IMG/VR virus record: IMGVR_UViG_3300027747_002377 | Coordinates: 1 to 64,000 of that record | From: a virus | Length of the DNA: 64,000 nucleotides | Direction: 5' to 3' (one strand) | Part shown: piece by piece, positions 1 to 8,604 of the stretch | Layout: each line of letters begins with the position of its first letter | Numbering within the stretch: the stretch's first letter is position 1 | The notes under the pieces: generated by a model | Told to the model about the DNA's origin: nothing | The model's database searches: none | The model's input: the letters and a program-made list of their open reading frames with translations, nothing else | Program-made: the position numbers and the translations under genes

Positions 1-1472
1 TATATATGTTTGCACCAGCGGAGCTGATAGTACATTAAATTCGGGAATGAGGTATCCGTTTTATCTTTATAATCTGGTATTTTGTAGAAATTATTAATTG
101 CTATATAACCAAGGTCTCCAAAAACGCCTACACTGTCTCGTTGGTTGGTAATGCTACCATCTTTATTTAGGTACTGGCCACCCTTTGTAGATGTAATTGG
201 TGTTACAGGAAACCTACGTTTCATTACTTCATCATAAAAATTGTACCCATCTCTTCTTGTGTAGTCCTGACAAGTGCATTGGTACCTAACTTCAGTTGTC
301 AAAAATCTTCCAACCTCAAAGCCACGCTGTGCTGGCACAATTGTTTCAGTTAAGCTGTTTGCTGTCTGGGCGCCGTAGCTATCTGTTCGGTAAAAAACAA
401 CTTCATTTGTAGTAGCATCAACAGTTTTTACTGTGTAACCAACATAATCGTCATATCTAAATCCCATAATCAAGCGGTTGACAGTCAGGTTACCACTTGT
501 TGAGCCGCTGTCTATTGTTGTTATCGTAAACTGCGTTGTTGAAGTTACGGTAATAATGTATTGACCGGAACTAATAAGACCACTGGAGACCGAAAGGTAT
601 ACGGTATTACCAGTTGAAAGGCCGTGAACAGACGAACAAGTAACAGTTAACAGCGAACCTACCCTGCTATATGTTGATGAAATACCTGGATCTTTTTCAA
701 TGACCCTATCAACCAAACGCTCATCTGTTAAGAAGCTTGTTGCCGTAGGAAGTGACCGTAATCGTACTCTGGTTTCAGTCCAGCGAATGTCGTTAAATGT
801 AGTTGAAAGCCTTACTGTAACGTTCCCCCCAGTGGACAAAGATGCTGCAGCTGTACATACAAAGGAGTTTTGAGTTACCGATATGATTGGTAATGTTGCA
901 TTAACCCCTGCACCAGAGGTGAAGACGAGGTATATGTTCTCCCCTACGAAAAAACCATGATTCTGTTTTGCAACTGTGATAGTGGTCCCAGATTGGGAGT
1001 AAGTTGCATTTATAGCGTCCCCAAGATAACGAACAGCAAGTATTGGTAAACCGAAGTTATAAAAATTTAATGAGTTAGCGTCCCTAATACCGACCAATTG
1101 ATTGCCAAGTTCTTGATTTGTCGTTGGGAAAGTGAAAACCCGTAATGGTATAAAGACTCCAGGAAACTGCTGGAATGAGCAGTACATCCTGTAATCACCG
1201 CGATTTGCACGTTCCTGAGCAAAAGAACCTAAGACACTCTGTGTAATTGTGTATAGTTCGTAACCACGGCGCCACCTAGTCCAAAGGGAGTCGCGGTCAT
1301 AGAAACGAATGCGGCTTTTATATTTTGCGTCTTTTGGCGTAAATTTAAAAGGGTTTTCATCTGAAAGAAAAGCCTGCAAATCTATTTTTCCAGGGTCCTT
1401 AAAACCGTTAGTCAAACCACCGTCAAAATTTTTTGACGATGACCCGTTAAATCCGTTGGATCCAAAGGGCAT
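1..1472 (-). CDS. Tail or fibre structural protein, C-terminus outside window
   Basis: Open from an ATG at 1472 to the window edge (490 codons, no stop), so the C-terminus is missing. It contains two copies of a roughly 65-residue beta-rich module (about residues 150-215 and 260-325), each with a Tyr-Ser start, a central His-Gly turn, then a Val-Tyr-Leu strand and a Thr/Ser-rich end. A related module is in the gene immediately upstream. A Cys-rich patch (CTCQDYTRRDGYNFYDE) follows the modules. It starts 8 nt after the upstream stop. Composition and position at the end of the virion arm suggest a tail or fibre protein; I recognise no named family. Confidence 0.7.
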   Translation of the reverse strand, partial: MPFGSNGFNGSSSKNFDGGLTNGFKDPGKIDLQAFLSDENPFKFTPKDAKYKSRIRFYDRDSLWTRWRRGYELYTITQSVLGSFAQERANRGDYRMYCSFQQFPGVFIPLRVFTFPTTNQELGNQLVGIRDANSLNFYNFGLPILAVRYLGDAINATYSQSGTTITVAKQNHGFFVGENIYLVFTSGAGVNATLPIISVTQNSFVCTAAASLSTGGNVTVRLSTTFNDIRWTETRVRLRSLPTATSFLTDERLVDRVIEKDPGISSTYSRVGSLLTVTCSSVHGLSTGNTVYLSVSSGLISSGQYIITVTSTTQFTITTIDSGSTSGNLTVNRLIMGFRYDDYVGYTVKTVDATTNEVVFYRTDSYGAQTANSLTETIVPAQRGFEVGRFLTTEVRYQCTCQDYTRRDGYNFYDEVMKRRFPVTPITSTKGGQYLNKDGSITNQRDSVGVFGDLGYIAINNFYKIPDYKDKTDTSFPNLMYYQLRWCKHI

Positions 1473-1480
1473 TGTTATAT

Positions 1481-2254
1481 TTAGTAGTAACCAGCTTGCA
1501 CGTTGCAGTAGAAGCCGTTGGTCAAAGAAGTAGTTCCGCTAACAGAAACGTACAGAGCTTGACCACGTTGCAGCATTAGCCCGCGCATTTTGGGTGAGAC
1601 AGTGCTATTGGTGCTGGTAAAGTTTGCACCGGCTTGGGGAACTGGATGGTTAATATAAGGCAGAACAAGATTCGTGGTGAGACTGTACTCAACATTTTCA
1701 TAAGTCGCTGGCACACTGGCAACAAATAAAGGATAAAATTGATTTGTATTTGTAATCGTGCCAGAGCTTATAAGGTAGAAACCAAAATCAATTGGTTGAT
1801 AAACACTAACGTTGCCGCTGGTAGTAAGAGATCCTGCGCTTGTTACTGTGAATGTAGTTGGAGTTACAGCTGTAACTACTGCAACTTCATCGACTGCTGT
1901 ACCACTGGTGTAATCTAGGCCAACCTTTTGACCAACGCGGAGGTTATGGTTGGTAAGAGTAACTACTACAGAAGTTGTACCACCTTGGGTATATGTACCG
2001 GCACCAGCTGATTGTGCGTCGATAAAGGTATTGTTATTCTTTGTGTAACGGAACCAAATCTCATCAATATATGCGCCACTGATTGAAGTATCTGTTTGTG
2101 CAGAATCACAGTCAAATACTTTTGTACAGTTACCAACAGCCGTTGGGATCAGGCTTGTAGAAAACAGTTGACCGGACGCTACGGTGACAAGCGTGCTTAG
2201 GTTAGCAGGCCTGTCAATTAGCATAGGCTGCTTGTTTGAGGAGGATGAAGCCAA
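1481..2254 (-). CDS. Virion protein with one beta module
   Basis: 257 residues from a TTG start; an ATG 30 nt in (2224) is the alternative. The centre (about residues 85-150) carries one copy of the Thr/Val/Gly-rich module found twice in the next gene, again with an Asn-His-x-Leu turn and a Ser-Gly-Asn-Val end. Thr/Ser/Asn-rich throughout with few charges, typical of phage fibre or decoration proteins. It is transcribed with the wall-hydrolase genes upstream. Confidence 0.65.
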   Translation of the reverse strand: MASSSSNKQPMLIDRPANLSTLVTVASGQLFSTSLIPTAVGNCTKVFDCDSAQTDTSISGAYIDEIWFRYTKNNNTFIDAQSAGAGTYTQGGTTSVVVTLTNHNLRVGQKVGLDYTSGTAVDEVAVVTAVTPTTFTVTSAGSLTTSGNVSVYQPIDFGFYLISSGTITNTNQFYPLFVASVPATYENVEYSLTTNLVLPYINHPVPQAGANFTSTNSTVSPKMRGLMLQRGQALYVSVSGTTSLTNGFYCNVQAGYY

Positions 2255-2312
2255 GGCTCTATTTGGTTACTGTTGTTTTAATTGTAGCGTAGTTGTATCG
2301 AACACCGCTGCG

Positions 2313-2474
2313 CTATTGACTGGGCAGGTTCCTTTCAAGTTTTTTGATCTGCTTCTGATGTTCTTTTTCTTTTAGCCACCGTTCAAAGAATTTAATCTCA
2401 GCTGCACTAAAAAACTCAGGCTGGTTTAGAGCGTTGAGGACCAGCTTCTTTGTCTTTCCCACGACGGGCTCCAT
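2313..2474 (-). CDS. Small helical protein, 53 aa
   Basis: Starts at an ATG inside the 3' end of the preceding gene (59-nt overlap, other frame). The product ends in a long charged helix (FERWLKEKEHQKQIKKLERN) after an N-terminal segment with QPEFFSAAE. Amphipathic and Lys/Glu-rich. Composition and the tight overlap argue for a real gene; function unknown. Confidence 0.55.
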   Translation of the reverse strand: MEPVVGKTKKLVLNALNQPEFFSAAEIKFFERWLKEKEHQKQIKKLERNLPSQ

Positions 2475-2640
2475 TTTTCTCTTCTATTTTAGCGCGTGCT
2501 TTGCCCAGTGCTTCCTTGCGGCGCTCCTTATCGCCTTCTTTTTTCTCTTCAGCTGTAGTCTCTTTGGACTCACTACCGCCTTCTGCTTTCTTTTTGAAGT
2601 GTGCCAGCAGCTGGGGAGGCATGCGGTTTTTATCAGCCAT
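2416..2640 (-). CDS. Small highly charged protein, 74 aa
   Basis: Short N-terminal segment (MPPQLLAHFKKK) followed by almost nothing but Lys, Glu, Arg and Ala, so probably disordered or a single charged helix. Encoded within the virion arm; likely a minor virion or assembly factor by position only. Confidence 0.6.
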   Translation of the reverse strand: MADKNRMPPQLLAHFKKKAEGGSESKETTAEEKKEGDKERRKEALGKARAKIEEKNGARRGKDKEAGPQRSKPA

Positions 2641-2642
2641 TG

Positions 2643-2972
2643 TTACTGAGGAATCTCGGGGGTTCTAAGTTCGGCGCTTCCTACGTCAAGACGTTTGAAA
2701 GCAGAAGGAAGACCAGTGCCTTGCTTTACATCATAGTTTAAAGCATCCAATACGTCACCAGCCATACGTTGACGGCGTTGACCCTGTGGTTTAGCTGAAA
2801 CATACTGCCTTTTAGGCGGTTCATCAAAGGGCATTTGATCTTGCCTGACTCCAAGGGTATAGCCAAGGTCTGCGTGTGGTCTGTTAGCTGGTTGATCCTG
2901 AGGCTGCCTTTGGTGGTCGTCTGGGTGCCGAGGAAGACGTGTTCTTACGTTACGTTGTCCGTGTATACTCAT
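2643..2972 (-). CDS. Small virion-arm protein with RMAGD motif, 109 aa
   Basis: Basic, Gln/Pro/Arg-rich N-terminal two thirds, then RMAGD at residues 69-73. The same RMAG core occurs in at least three other proteins of this arm. Start overlaps the upstream stop (ATGA), so it is translationally coupled. No family recognised. Confidence 0.6.
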   Translation of the reverse strand: MSIHGQRNVRTRLPRHPDDHQRQPQDQPANRPHADLGYTLGVRQDQMPFDEPPKRQYVSAKPQGQRRQRMAGDVLDALNYDVKQGTGLPSAFKRLDVGSAELRTPEIPQ

Positions 2973-3268
2973 CGTGAATAATTCCCGTACAAGTTATTTT
3001 GTGTTGAGTTCCTGGCTAGGTCTACGGGAGGAAGTGGATCTGAGTGTGATCGGGAAACCTCTTTCATGTACGCTGGATTGTTTAACTGAAACTGAGGCTT
3101 CTCAATACCATTGTACGCAACAACGTAGGGACAATGCATTGTTTTATCCGTACGCTTCATGTTAAACGGGTCACTAAAGCCTGCAGTTGTAATGCTTCCA
3201 TCACCGTACAAGTTCCCGTACGTGACGGGAAAGCTTGGATCATAACCAGGGACCTGAGCAAATCTCAT
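2969..3268 (-). CDS. Small virion-arm protein, 99 aa
   Basis: Tyr/Asn/Pro-rich protein with no charged coils, typical of small structural proteins. Its start codon and leader lie inside the 140-bp direct repeat, so it has the same 5' leader as the hydrolase gene at 3274-3939. Overlaps the next gene by 4 nt. Confidence 0.6.
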   Translation of the reverse strand: MRFAQVPGYDPSFPVTYGNLYGDGSITTAGFSDPFNMKRTDKTMHCPYVVAYNGIEKPQFQLNNPAYMKEVSRSHSDPLPPVDLARNSTQNNLYGNYSR

Positions 3269-3405
3269 AATGTTTAACTTAAGTAATTTTGTTGAGAACT
3301 CAAGATTTTCTGCATTGAAAGTATGTACGGATTTTCTTGCAAAGTTGGTGCAGCCGGGAACTCAGTAGAAGATAAGCCGCGACTTACCATAAATTGTTTT
3401 AAATT
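3266..3405. repeat. 140-bp perfect direct repeat, copy 1
   Basis: Identical base for base to 3937-4076 (offset 671 bp). It covers the start codon and leader of the gene at 2969-3268, the intergenic gap and the last 44 codons of the hydrolase at 3274-3939. Weaker similarity continues for about 20 bp past 3405. Confidence 0.95.
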
Positions 3406-3939
3406 TGATAGGGCATCTGTTGGCTCGCCGCCAGGAGTACCTGGAATCAAGACAAAAGTATTACCAGTGCTTTGATTTTGTACTGGTTGACTTTGCTGTG
3501 TTTTCTGTTGTGTCGGAATAGTTGGAGCCTGGCCTGGCATTACATCAGTCAGATTACCTTCTGGTGTTTTGTATCGACCAGTAGCAAGCCATTCTAATTG
3601 TTGATCTGATAATGGCGCTTTGCCTGGTAATGCTAAATGAACATGAGTATCATGACCAGGGTCTCCAGGTCCAAACGTTTCAGCAAAAGTCCCAAGCTTC
3701 TTAGCTCTCCAAGCCAATTCTCCTGTTCGTTGTTTCCAGCTTTTTGGCGTTCCTCCTTCGTAAGCTGGTGCCATATCAGGACGCCAGTCTGTTATATCAA
3801 TTGCTTCTCCACCTGGAGCATAGTGATAAGAGCCCTTGGCATGACCGCCAGAAACGCCGCCAAATGCAGGATTTTCTCCTATTGTCAGCCCACGTTCCCG
3901 AAGAAATCTACCTACGTCAACAATAGATCTGTCGGCCAT
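3274..3939 (-). CDS. Peptidase M15-like wall hydrolase
   Basis: 221 residues. The N-terminal domain (about 1-125) has the zinc-ligand pattern of M15/VanY-type D,D-carboxypeptidases: S-x-H-x4-G-x-A-x-D at about residues 37-48 (SYHYAPGGEAID) and a later HxH (HDTHVHLALPG, about 95-105). A Gln/Thr/Pro linker follows, then a C-terminal 47-residue segment identical to that of the neighbouring SleB-like protein. Its position among virion genes suggests a virion-carried enzyme opening peptidoglycan at entry, or an endolysin; the shared tail suggests both enzymes attach to the same partner. The family call rests on the motifs; the role is inferred. Confidence 0.7.
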   Translation of the reverse strand: MADRSIVDVGRFLRERGLTIGENPAFGGVSGGHAKGSYHYAPGGEAIDITDWRPDMAPAYEGGTPKSWKQRTGELAWRAKKLGTFAETFGPGDPGHDTHVHLALPGKAPLSDQQLEWLATGRYKTPEGNLTDVMPGQAPTIPTQQKTQQSQPVQNQSTGNTFVLIPGTPGGEPTDALSNLKQFMVSRGLSSTEFPAAPTLQENPYILSMQKILSSQQNYLS

Positions 3940-4076
3940 AATGTTTAACTTAAGTAATTTTGTTGAGAACTCAAGATTTTCTGCATTGAAAGTATGTACG
4001 GATTTTCTTGCAAAGTTGGTGCAGCCGGGAACTCAGTAGAAGATAAGCCGCGACTTACCATAAATTGTTTTAAATT
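3937..4076. repeat. 140-bp perfect direct repeat, copy 2
   Basis: Second copy of the 3266-3405 repeat. It holds the start codon and leader of the M15-like gene and the 3' end of the SleB-like gene. Perfect identity including silent positions suggests recent duplication or gene conversion. Confidence 0.95.
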
Positions 4077-4649
4077 CGACAGAGCATCCGTTGGTTCCTT
4101 GTCTCCAGTATAAACAATAAAAGTGTTGCCACCCTGGGAAACAGGTTGTTGTGGTTGTTCTGCACTTGGAACTTGAGAAGTAGGTACTCCAACACCTTTT
4201 GATAGCCGCTCAGATAAACTTTTAGCTAAACCAGGGTTAGTTTGAAAGTAAAAATTACCTTTAGGGTCAAACATAACGTCGCCCTTTTGTTTATTGCCAA
4301 GCAAGCTTTGACCACGGAACTGCTCAGCACCTTGCCCGGTTTGGAACGCCTGCACCATCTGTGAAGGATTTTCAAACATTTGTTCAATTTGTTTATACCT
4401 TGAACCATGCACTTTGGTGCCGTAATTAGGATCAGTTACTTGTGCACGCGTATAAGGATCGTTAGCAACAAACTGCTGGGGTGCCTTTACAAGGTCAGCA
4501 ATATTTCCACCGCTTTTAAATTTTCGAGTTAAGATCGTTTGTAAGACACCCAATGGATCTCTTCCAGGACCAGCTTCTCCAGAAGCGGTGAAAAGTGCAG
4601 CGGCTTTTTCCTGTGGCGTTAAACCTAAAATTTGACTTGTGGTAGGCAT
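3945..4649 (-). CDS. SleB-like cell-wall hydrolase
   Basis: 234 residues from the ATG at 4649. This start is chosen over an upstream one at 4799 because a GAGGAG ribosome site lies 9 nt before it and the upstream part would overlap the neighbour. Residues 10-75 resemble the Hydrolase_2/SleB fold: ALFTASGEAG with a candidate catalytic Glu, then VLQTILTRK and QQFVAND. The C-terminal 47 residues, after a Gln/Pro linker, are identical to the end of the M15-like protein. A lytic transglycosylase or amidase role is known for the family; here it is inferred. Confidence 0.6.
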   Translation of the reverse strand: MPTTSQILGLTPQEKAAALFTASGEAGPGRDPLGVLQTILTRKFKSGGNIADLVKAPQQFVANDPYTRAQVTDPNYGTKVHGSRYKQIEQMFENPSQMVQAFQTGQGAEQFRGQSLLGNKQKGDVMFDPKGNFYFQTNPGLAKSLSERLSKGVGVPTSQVPSAEQPQQPVSQGGNTFIVYTGDKEPTDALSNLKQFMVSRGLSSTEFPAAPTLQENPYILSMQKILSSQQNYLS

Positions 4650-4662
4650 ATCGTTAATCTCC

Positions 4663-5142
4663 TCAGCGGAAACTATTTGAAAGCATGAGCCTAGTGCCAA
4701 CGGCAACGTCAGCAGGGCCTGGTAGCGCCTGAATAAATTCGGCGCCTTCTCGATTAAACCTATACCGAGCCTGTTCAGGGTTTCGGTAATTTGGAACATA
4801 AAGATGTAGAGCTAATCGATCCGTCTCGTATATATAAATTGTCGTCCAAGTTTTAAGCGTTTCTTTAAAATCAGAAGTCGCAATCGTACGATCTACGTCA
4901 CCTGCAATGCTTTCAATACGATTACGTGGAACAGTATTGTTGTTAACGCTACCAGTCATGTCAGTGCGTTTCTCTGCTTGGTCGCACCGACCGATCTGTT
5001 CGACAATTTTTGAATACCAGAACGAATCCGGAATGTTGTTGACAGCTTCCTCAAGACGGGCCTGGTCACCGGCAGGGACACTTGTAGTGTTGTATCCCAG
5101 GTGCCAGCGAACTTTTGACTTGAGGAAACTATCGAGTTGCAT
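4663..5142 (-). CDS. Virion-arm protein, 159 aa
   Basis: Mixed alpha/beta, soluble, no recognised domain. It overlaps the HhH gene by one base (TAATG type) and ends 13 nt before the SleB-like start. Size and location would fit a head-completion or tail-adaptor protein, but nothing in the sequence proves it. Confidence 0.6.
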   Translation of the reverse strand: MQLDSFLKSKVRWHLGYNTTSVPAGDQARLEEAVNNIPDSFWYSKIVEQIGRCDQAEKRTDMTGSVNNNTVPRNRIESIAGDVDRTIATSDFKETLKTWTTIYIYETDRLALHLYVPNYRNPEQARYRFNREGAEFIQALPGPADVAVGTRLMLSNSFR

Positions 5143-5582
5143 TACTCAACGCGGATAAGATTTTCTTTAAGAATTTCATCCCAGTCAACTCGTTTGATAG
5201 ATTTGAGTTGTTCTAGTTTGACAAACTTCTCACCAGACATTGAAGATTGGAGGTCCTTAATGTCTCGTGCTGTCTTCAATCCTACACCCGGTAATGCATC
5301 GGCAATCTGCCTTGCACTAGCAGTATTGATATTAATTCTAATATCAACTGGGAATGTTTCCCTGTTAGTTACTTTCGCAGGCTTGACACCTTCTTCTTCA
5401 AGCTGCGCTACAAGGCGTTCTTCTGTACGAATTTTTTCGTTGGTGGCGTCAAGATGAGGAATTAGATCCGATTCTTCTACGTACCAAACCTCATCTTGAG
5501 AATCCACGCACATGAGGATGCCTTCCCCATGTTGAGAAACAACTTCAAGAAGGGAGCCGGTGGGCTTGTATTGATACAGCAT
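5142..5582 (-). CDS. Helix-hairpin-helix protein
   Basis: 146 residues. Residues 85-112 form a ComEA-type helix-hairpin-helix (INTASARQIADALPGVGLKT, hairpin at 97-105), a non-sequence-specific DNA-binding fold. The N-terminal 45 residues look like a small beta domain (KPTGSLLEVVSQHGEGILM). A charged linker joins the two. Encoded between a structural gene and the 159-aa gene, it may bind packaged DNA at a virion vertex, but this is inference. Confidence 0.65.
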   Translation of the reverse strand: MLYQYKPTGSLLEVVSQHGEGILMCVDSQDEVWYVEESDLIPHLDATNEKIRTEERLVAQLEEEGVKPAKVTNRETFPVDIRININTASARQIADALPGVGLKTARDIKDLQSSMSGEKFVKLEQLKSIKRVDWDEILKENLIRVE

Positions 5583-5641
5583 TCGAGAAATGAAATGACA
5601 GATACCACTACAATACCCACCTTAACCCTTATTGACTAGTA

Positions 5642-6463
5642 TCAGATGTCGTCGCCGCCAACCTGAGAAGCAAAGTCAATGAAGCCCTGGATGTCATTCC
5701 AGGAAACAGCTGCAGCGGGACGCAGGTAGTTTACACGGCACACGAGGTAACCGGCTTGACCAGCATCAGAAGCAGCTTGGCTGATGAACACGCCAGCACC
5801 GTTAACGGAGGTAGCGGTTACGCCAGTGGTGTTGAACACCTTGAACGTGGTGTTAGAGGTGACCTTGTAGAACATGGAGTTCGCGAGGTCAGCCGCCACG
5901 ATACCGCCAGTGGTTACGGAGGTAGGGAACGGAACGATACCAGCAGTACCACCACCCGAAACAGCGCCAGCACCTTGAGCAAACAAGCTGGAGGCAGCAG
6001 TGAGGTAGGAGGTAGCAGCAGCCAGACCGTTGGCCTGGGTGCTAGGGATACCGTAAGGTGAGCCACTGTTGTTAGGACCCAAGAGCAGAAGCTCTGTAGA
6101 GGTGCCACCGATGTCAGCAGTCACAGGATCGGCAGGGAAGCCGATTGTGGTTGTGTCCTGAGCTACAGCGATAGAAGCGCCGTAAATATAGGCAGGACGC
6201 AAAGTGCTTGCGTTAACCGTCAGAGAGGTGCGGTTATCGCGTACACGATCATCAGGGCGACGATCAGGTGAAGGTACGGTGATGTCGAAGCTCTTGTAGC
6301 TAGCCTTATCGGCAGACAAGTTGCTAATCTTTACATAACCGACCATTTCAAAAGCTTCAATGCCGGGCCAGGCATATACACCTTCAGTGTTGAAGGAGGA
6401 GAGGCGATTGATTTGAGCGCCGGGCTGGAGAATGTTACCAGCGTTTGACTTGTAGGTTGCCAT
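5642..6463 (-). CDS. Major structural protein 2 (head decoration or tail)
   Basis: 273 residues, Thr/Ser/Gly/Ala-rich, beta-type, without Cys-rich or catalytic motifs. Preceded by a full Shine-Dalgarno sequence (AGGAGGT, about 8 nt from the ATG), implying high expression, and encoded 19 bp downstream of the capsid gene. Best guess is a capsid decoration protein or major tail protein. No family match recognised. Confidence 0.65.
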   Translation of the reverse strand: MATYKSNAGNILQPGAQINRLSSFNTEGVYAWPGIEAFEMVGYVKISNLSADKASYKSFDITVPSPDRRPDDRVRDNRTSLTVNASTLRPAYIYGASIAVAQDTTTIGFPADPVTADIGGTSTELLLLGPNNSGSPYGIPSTQANGLAAATSYLTAASSLFAQGAGAVSGGGTAGIVPFPTSVTTGGIVAADLANSMFYKVTSNTTFKVFNTTGVTATSVNGAGVFISQAASDAGQAGYLVCRVNYLRPAAAVSWNDIQGFIDFASQVGGDDI

Positions 6464-6482
6464 TTTTAGTTACCTCCTATCC

Positions 6483-7625
6483 TCAAATAATGGTGAAAGC
6501 AGAGGTGATGAAGTCCTTGTTCAGGTTAGCAAAACCGGCGTACAGCTGCCAAATCAGGATGATGAAGCGGCTGAAGTCGTCGTTGTTGTTGATCAGAACC
6601 TGAGCATTAGGACCACCGATGCCTACGCCAACAGCCTGAGGACCAAAGAAAAGGCCAGGAGGAGTTGTATGAGTAATGGCACCAGAACCGTCACCGATAT
6701 CAACGGTGATGGATTTATCAGCAAAGTTGGTTGATTCGAAGAAGCGAACACCTTCAAATACAAAACCGGTAGGCATTACAGGTTCACCAGCCACGAACAT
6801 GGCTTGGCCGTACTGACCACCGCCATAGATGGCTTGGTTAGGAGCGCCAGCACCCATCAGAGGGTTGCCTTGGCCCATGCCTGGGTAACGAGCCACTTCA
6901 CGGAAGCCTTGGTCAGCGCGGAGATCCTTCATGAATGAAGGGTCAGCAACGCAACGGTAGTAACCATCTTGGAACACGGGAACGTTGCGCTTACGCAGCT
7001 GACGAACCACTTCCAGAAGGTCGGTCTTCACGTTGAACTTGTAGCGTTCTGAGGCGTACTCAGTAGCGCTATAGGAGTTCAGGGTAGTGGAGGCAGACTT
7101 AGTCTTGCCATTGGGGTAGTAGTAACCGCCTTGGGTATCGCCAGAGGCGCCACGGGACTCAGACTTGGCCATTTCATCAAGGAACACACGGTCCCTCCAA
7201 CGGCGGTAGTCGTCCAGCAGGGTCAGCGAACCGATGGACTGGTGGAACATGTTAAGGTTCCCGGTGTCCAGCAGCAGACGCTGAGCGGTCATCAGGGTCT
7301 CACGAGCAATCTTGAAGGTACTCGGGAGGTTGGTGTTGTTCGGGTCAGCAGGACCGGTGTACTCACGCAAGGAAACAAGAACCTTGTCCTTTACGATGGC
7401 ACGGCTGCTAGCGGTACCGATGGTTTGATCTTGGGTACGCTCGCGGCTGGTCTTCGTCCCAGGGTTGCCCCAGAAACGATAACGGTCTAACTGTACAGTC
7501 TGACCAGGTTGTTTGGTAAAGTCATGGACCACGACGGGCTCAGCCGCCATTTCCACAATGTAAGCTGGGTGAGGGCGGTAAAGTTCCGCACCCAACAGCT
7601 TAGGAAAATCGTTATCGATAAACAT
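6483..7625 (-). CDS. Major capsid protein
   Basis: 380 residues. Order after portal and scaffold-like genes, length, and motifs such as DRYRFWGNPG near the N-terminus, GYYRCVADPSFMKDLRAD in the middle and FEGVRFFESTNFADKS toward the C-terminus fit an HK97-fold capsid protein of the broad N4-gp56-like type. The C-terminal QLYAGFANLNKDF would be the end of the P/A domains. It has its own candidate promoter and a leader hairpin. Role is well supported by context; exact family is inferred. Confidence 0.75.
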   Translation of the reverse strand: MFIDNDFPKLLGAELYRPHPAYIVEMAAEPVVVHDFTKQPGQTVQLDRYRFWGNPGTKTSRERTQDQTIGTASSRAIVKDKVLVSLREYTGPADPNNTNLPSTFKIARETLMTAQRLLLDTGNLNMFHQSIGSLTLLDDYRRWRDRVFLDEMAKSESRGASGDTQGGYYYPNGKTKSASTTLNSYSATEYASERYKFNVKTDLLEVVRQLRKRNVPVFQDGYYRCVADPSFMKDLRADQGFREVARYPGMGQGNPLMGAGAPNQAIYGGGQYGQAMFVAGEPVMPTGFVFEGVRFFESTNFADKSITVDIGDGSGAITHTTPPGLFFGPQAVGVGIGGPNAQVLINNNDDFSRFIILIWQLYAGFANLNKDFITSAFTII

Positions 7626-7659
7626 AGTGGTTACTCAGCGTAAAGAGTTAGCTGAAACC

Positions 7660-7676
7660 TGAGGTAGAACACCTCA
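7660..7676 (-). other. Hairpin in capsid leader
   Basis: TGAGGT-5 nt-ACCTCA, a perfect 6-bp stem about 35 nt upstream of the capsid start. No U-run follows, so it is more likely an mRNA-stabilising or regulatory hairpin than a terminator. Confidence 0.5.
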
Positions 7677-7707
7677 AAGTATCTGGAACATTTGCTCCAT
7701 TATAAAA

Positions 7708-7716
7708 ATTATAGCA
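7708..7716 (-). promoter_or_regulatory. Extended -10 promoter for capsid
   Basis: On the minus strand this reads TGCTATAAT, a perfect extended -10 box, with no good -35. It lies about 85 nt before the capsid ATG, just after the stop of the upstream gene. The same TGnTATAnT form occurs at 23332 and 37729. Confidence 0.55.
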
Positions 7717-7737
7717 AAGACTTACTTATCTTGATTA

Positions 7738-8031
7738 TTAACCCATTGGATGAAACTGTGGATCCACACCAGTGTAACCATCAACCATATTTCCGTACCG
7801 ATAAGATGTAGGTGCCATGGCGCCCATCATGTGATAAGGATTAGTCGTGGGAGTCTGCAGAGCAATCTGCTGAGCTTGAATTTCAGGATTAATACCAGCA
7901 CCTTGTGATTGGGCTAAGGCAATCATTTGTGCATTGGCTTGCTGCTGTTCAGCTTGGTTAGCAGAGGCTTTCTTCTGGCTGCTACGAGCTTTGGCCTTTG
8001 TCTTAGCAGTCTTTGCTTTCTTGGCGTCCAT
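7738..8031 (-). CDS. Small Lys-rich then Gln-rich protein, 97 aa
   Basis: First 25 residues are nearly all Lys/Ala/Ser (possible nucleic-acid binding tail), then a Gln/Ala-rich helix, then an uncharged Tyr/Met/Gly end. Shares one base with the upstream stop. Between the scaffold-like and capsid genes; likely a minor head protein. No family. Confidence 0.6.
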   Translation of the reverse strand: MDAKKAKTAKTKAKARSSQKKASANQAEQQQANAQMIALAQSQGAGINPEIQAQQIALQTPTTNPYHMMGAMAPTSYRYGNMVDGYTGVDPQFHPMG

Positions 8032-8585
8032 CAGCGGCGACCTTTTTGTTGGGGTTGTGGTGGCATTGCGCCAATAGGAAGCTGTCCGGTTGGCGGCATG
8101 TAACCGGTCATCATTTGTTGTTGATATGCCGTACCTTGATCTTGATTTATTTGTGCGGCCCTTAGATTATGACTTGCCAACACACCATACTGAGGTAGTG
8201 GTGAACCAAATGTATTTAGATTCAAGTAGCCCATTTGAAGATCTTGGGGCATAGGTGAACCTTGTACATGTGGGGAACCAATTTGAATGGCGTCACCAGC
8301 CATACGGCCTTTTTTGTTTTGTTGGTTAGCAACTGCTGCTCCTACTGCCGCGCCTGCACCAAGACCGGCAATACCGGCTGCTGCAACTCCACCCCATGAT
8401 GGTGGGCCTGGAGGAGGAGGAGTAGTTACTGAAGAAAGGAATTGAGAAGCACGATTGCCTACGCTGGTTGCTGCTTGCCCAACTGCTTGACCTACTGGAC
8501 CTTCTTGGACGGCCTGTACGCCTTTTTTTACTGCTGCACCTGCGCCAGTTACAGCAGATTGAACGCCCTGCGGCATGTTAAACAT
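8031..8585 (-). CDS. Virion-arm protein with Gly/Ala zipper, 184 aa
   Basis: An Ala/Gly/Val-rich helix at about 66-87 (GVAAAGIAGLGAGAAVGAAV) could be membrane-active. RMAGD follows at residues 94-98, then a Gln/Met/Pro-rich tail. It follows a rho-independent terminator, so it must have its own start signal or readthrough. Possibly an internal or membrane-interacting virion protein. Confidence 0.6.
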   Translation of the reverse strand: MFNMPQGVQSAVTGAGAAVKKGVQAVQEGPVGQAVGQAATSVGNRASQFLSSVTTPPPPGPPSWGGVAAAGIAGLGAGAAVGAAVANQQNKKGRMAGDAIQIGSPHVQGSPMPQDLQMGYLNLNTFGSPLPQYGVLASHNLRAAQINQDQGTAYQQQMMTGYMPPTGQLPIGAMPPQPQQKGRR

Positions 8586-8604
8586 TTCTATATCCCTATA
8601 TGTA

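Noticed and set aside
4650-4799. N-terminal extension of the SleB-like gene
   Set aside because: It would overlap the 159-aa gene by 137 nt and lies upstream of a GAGGAG ribosome site that fits the ATG at 4649.
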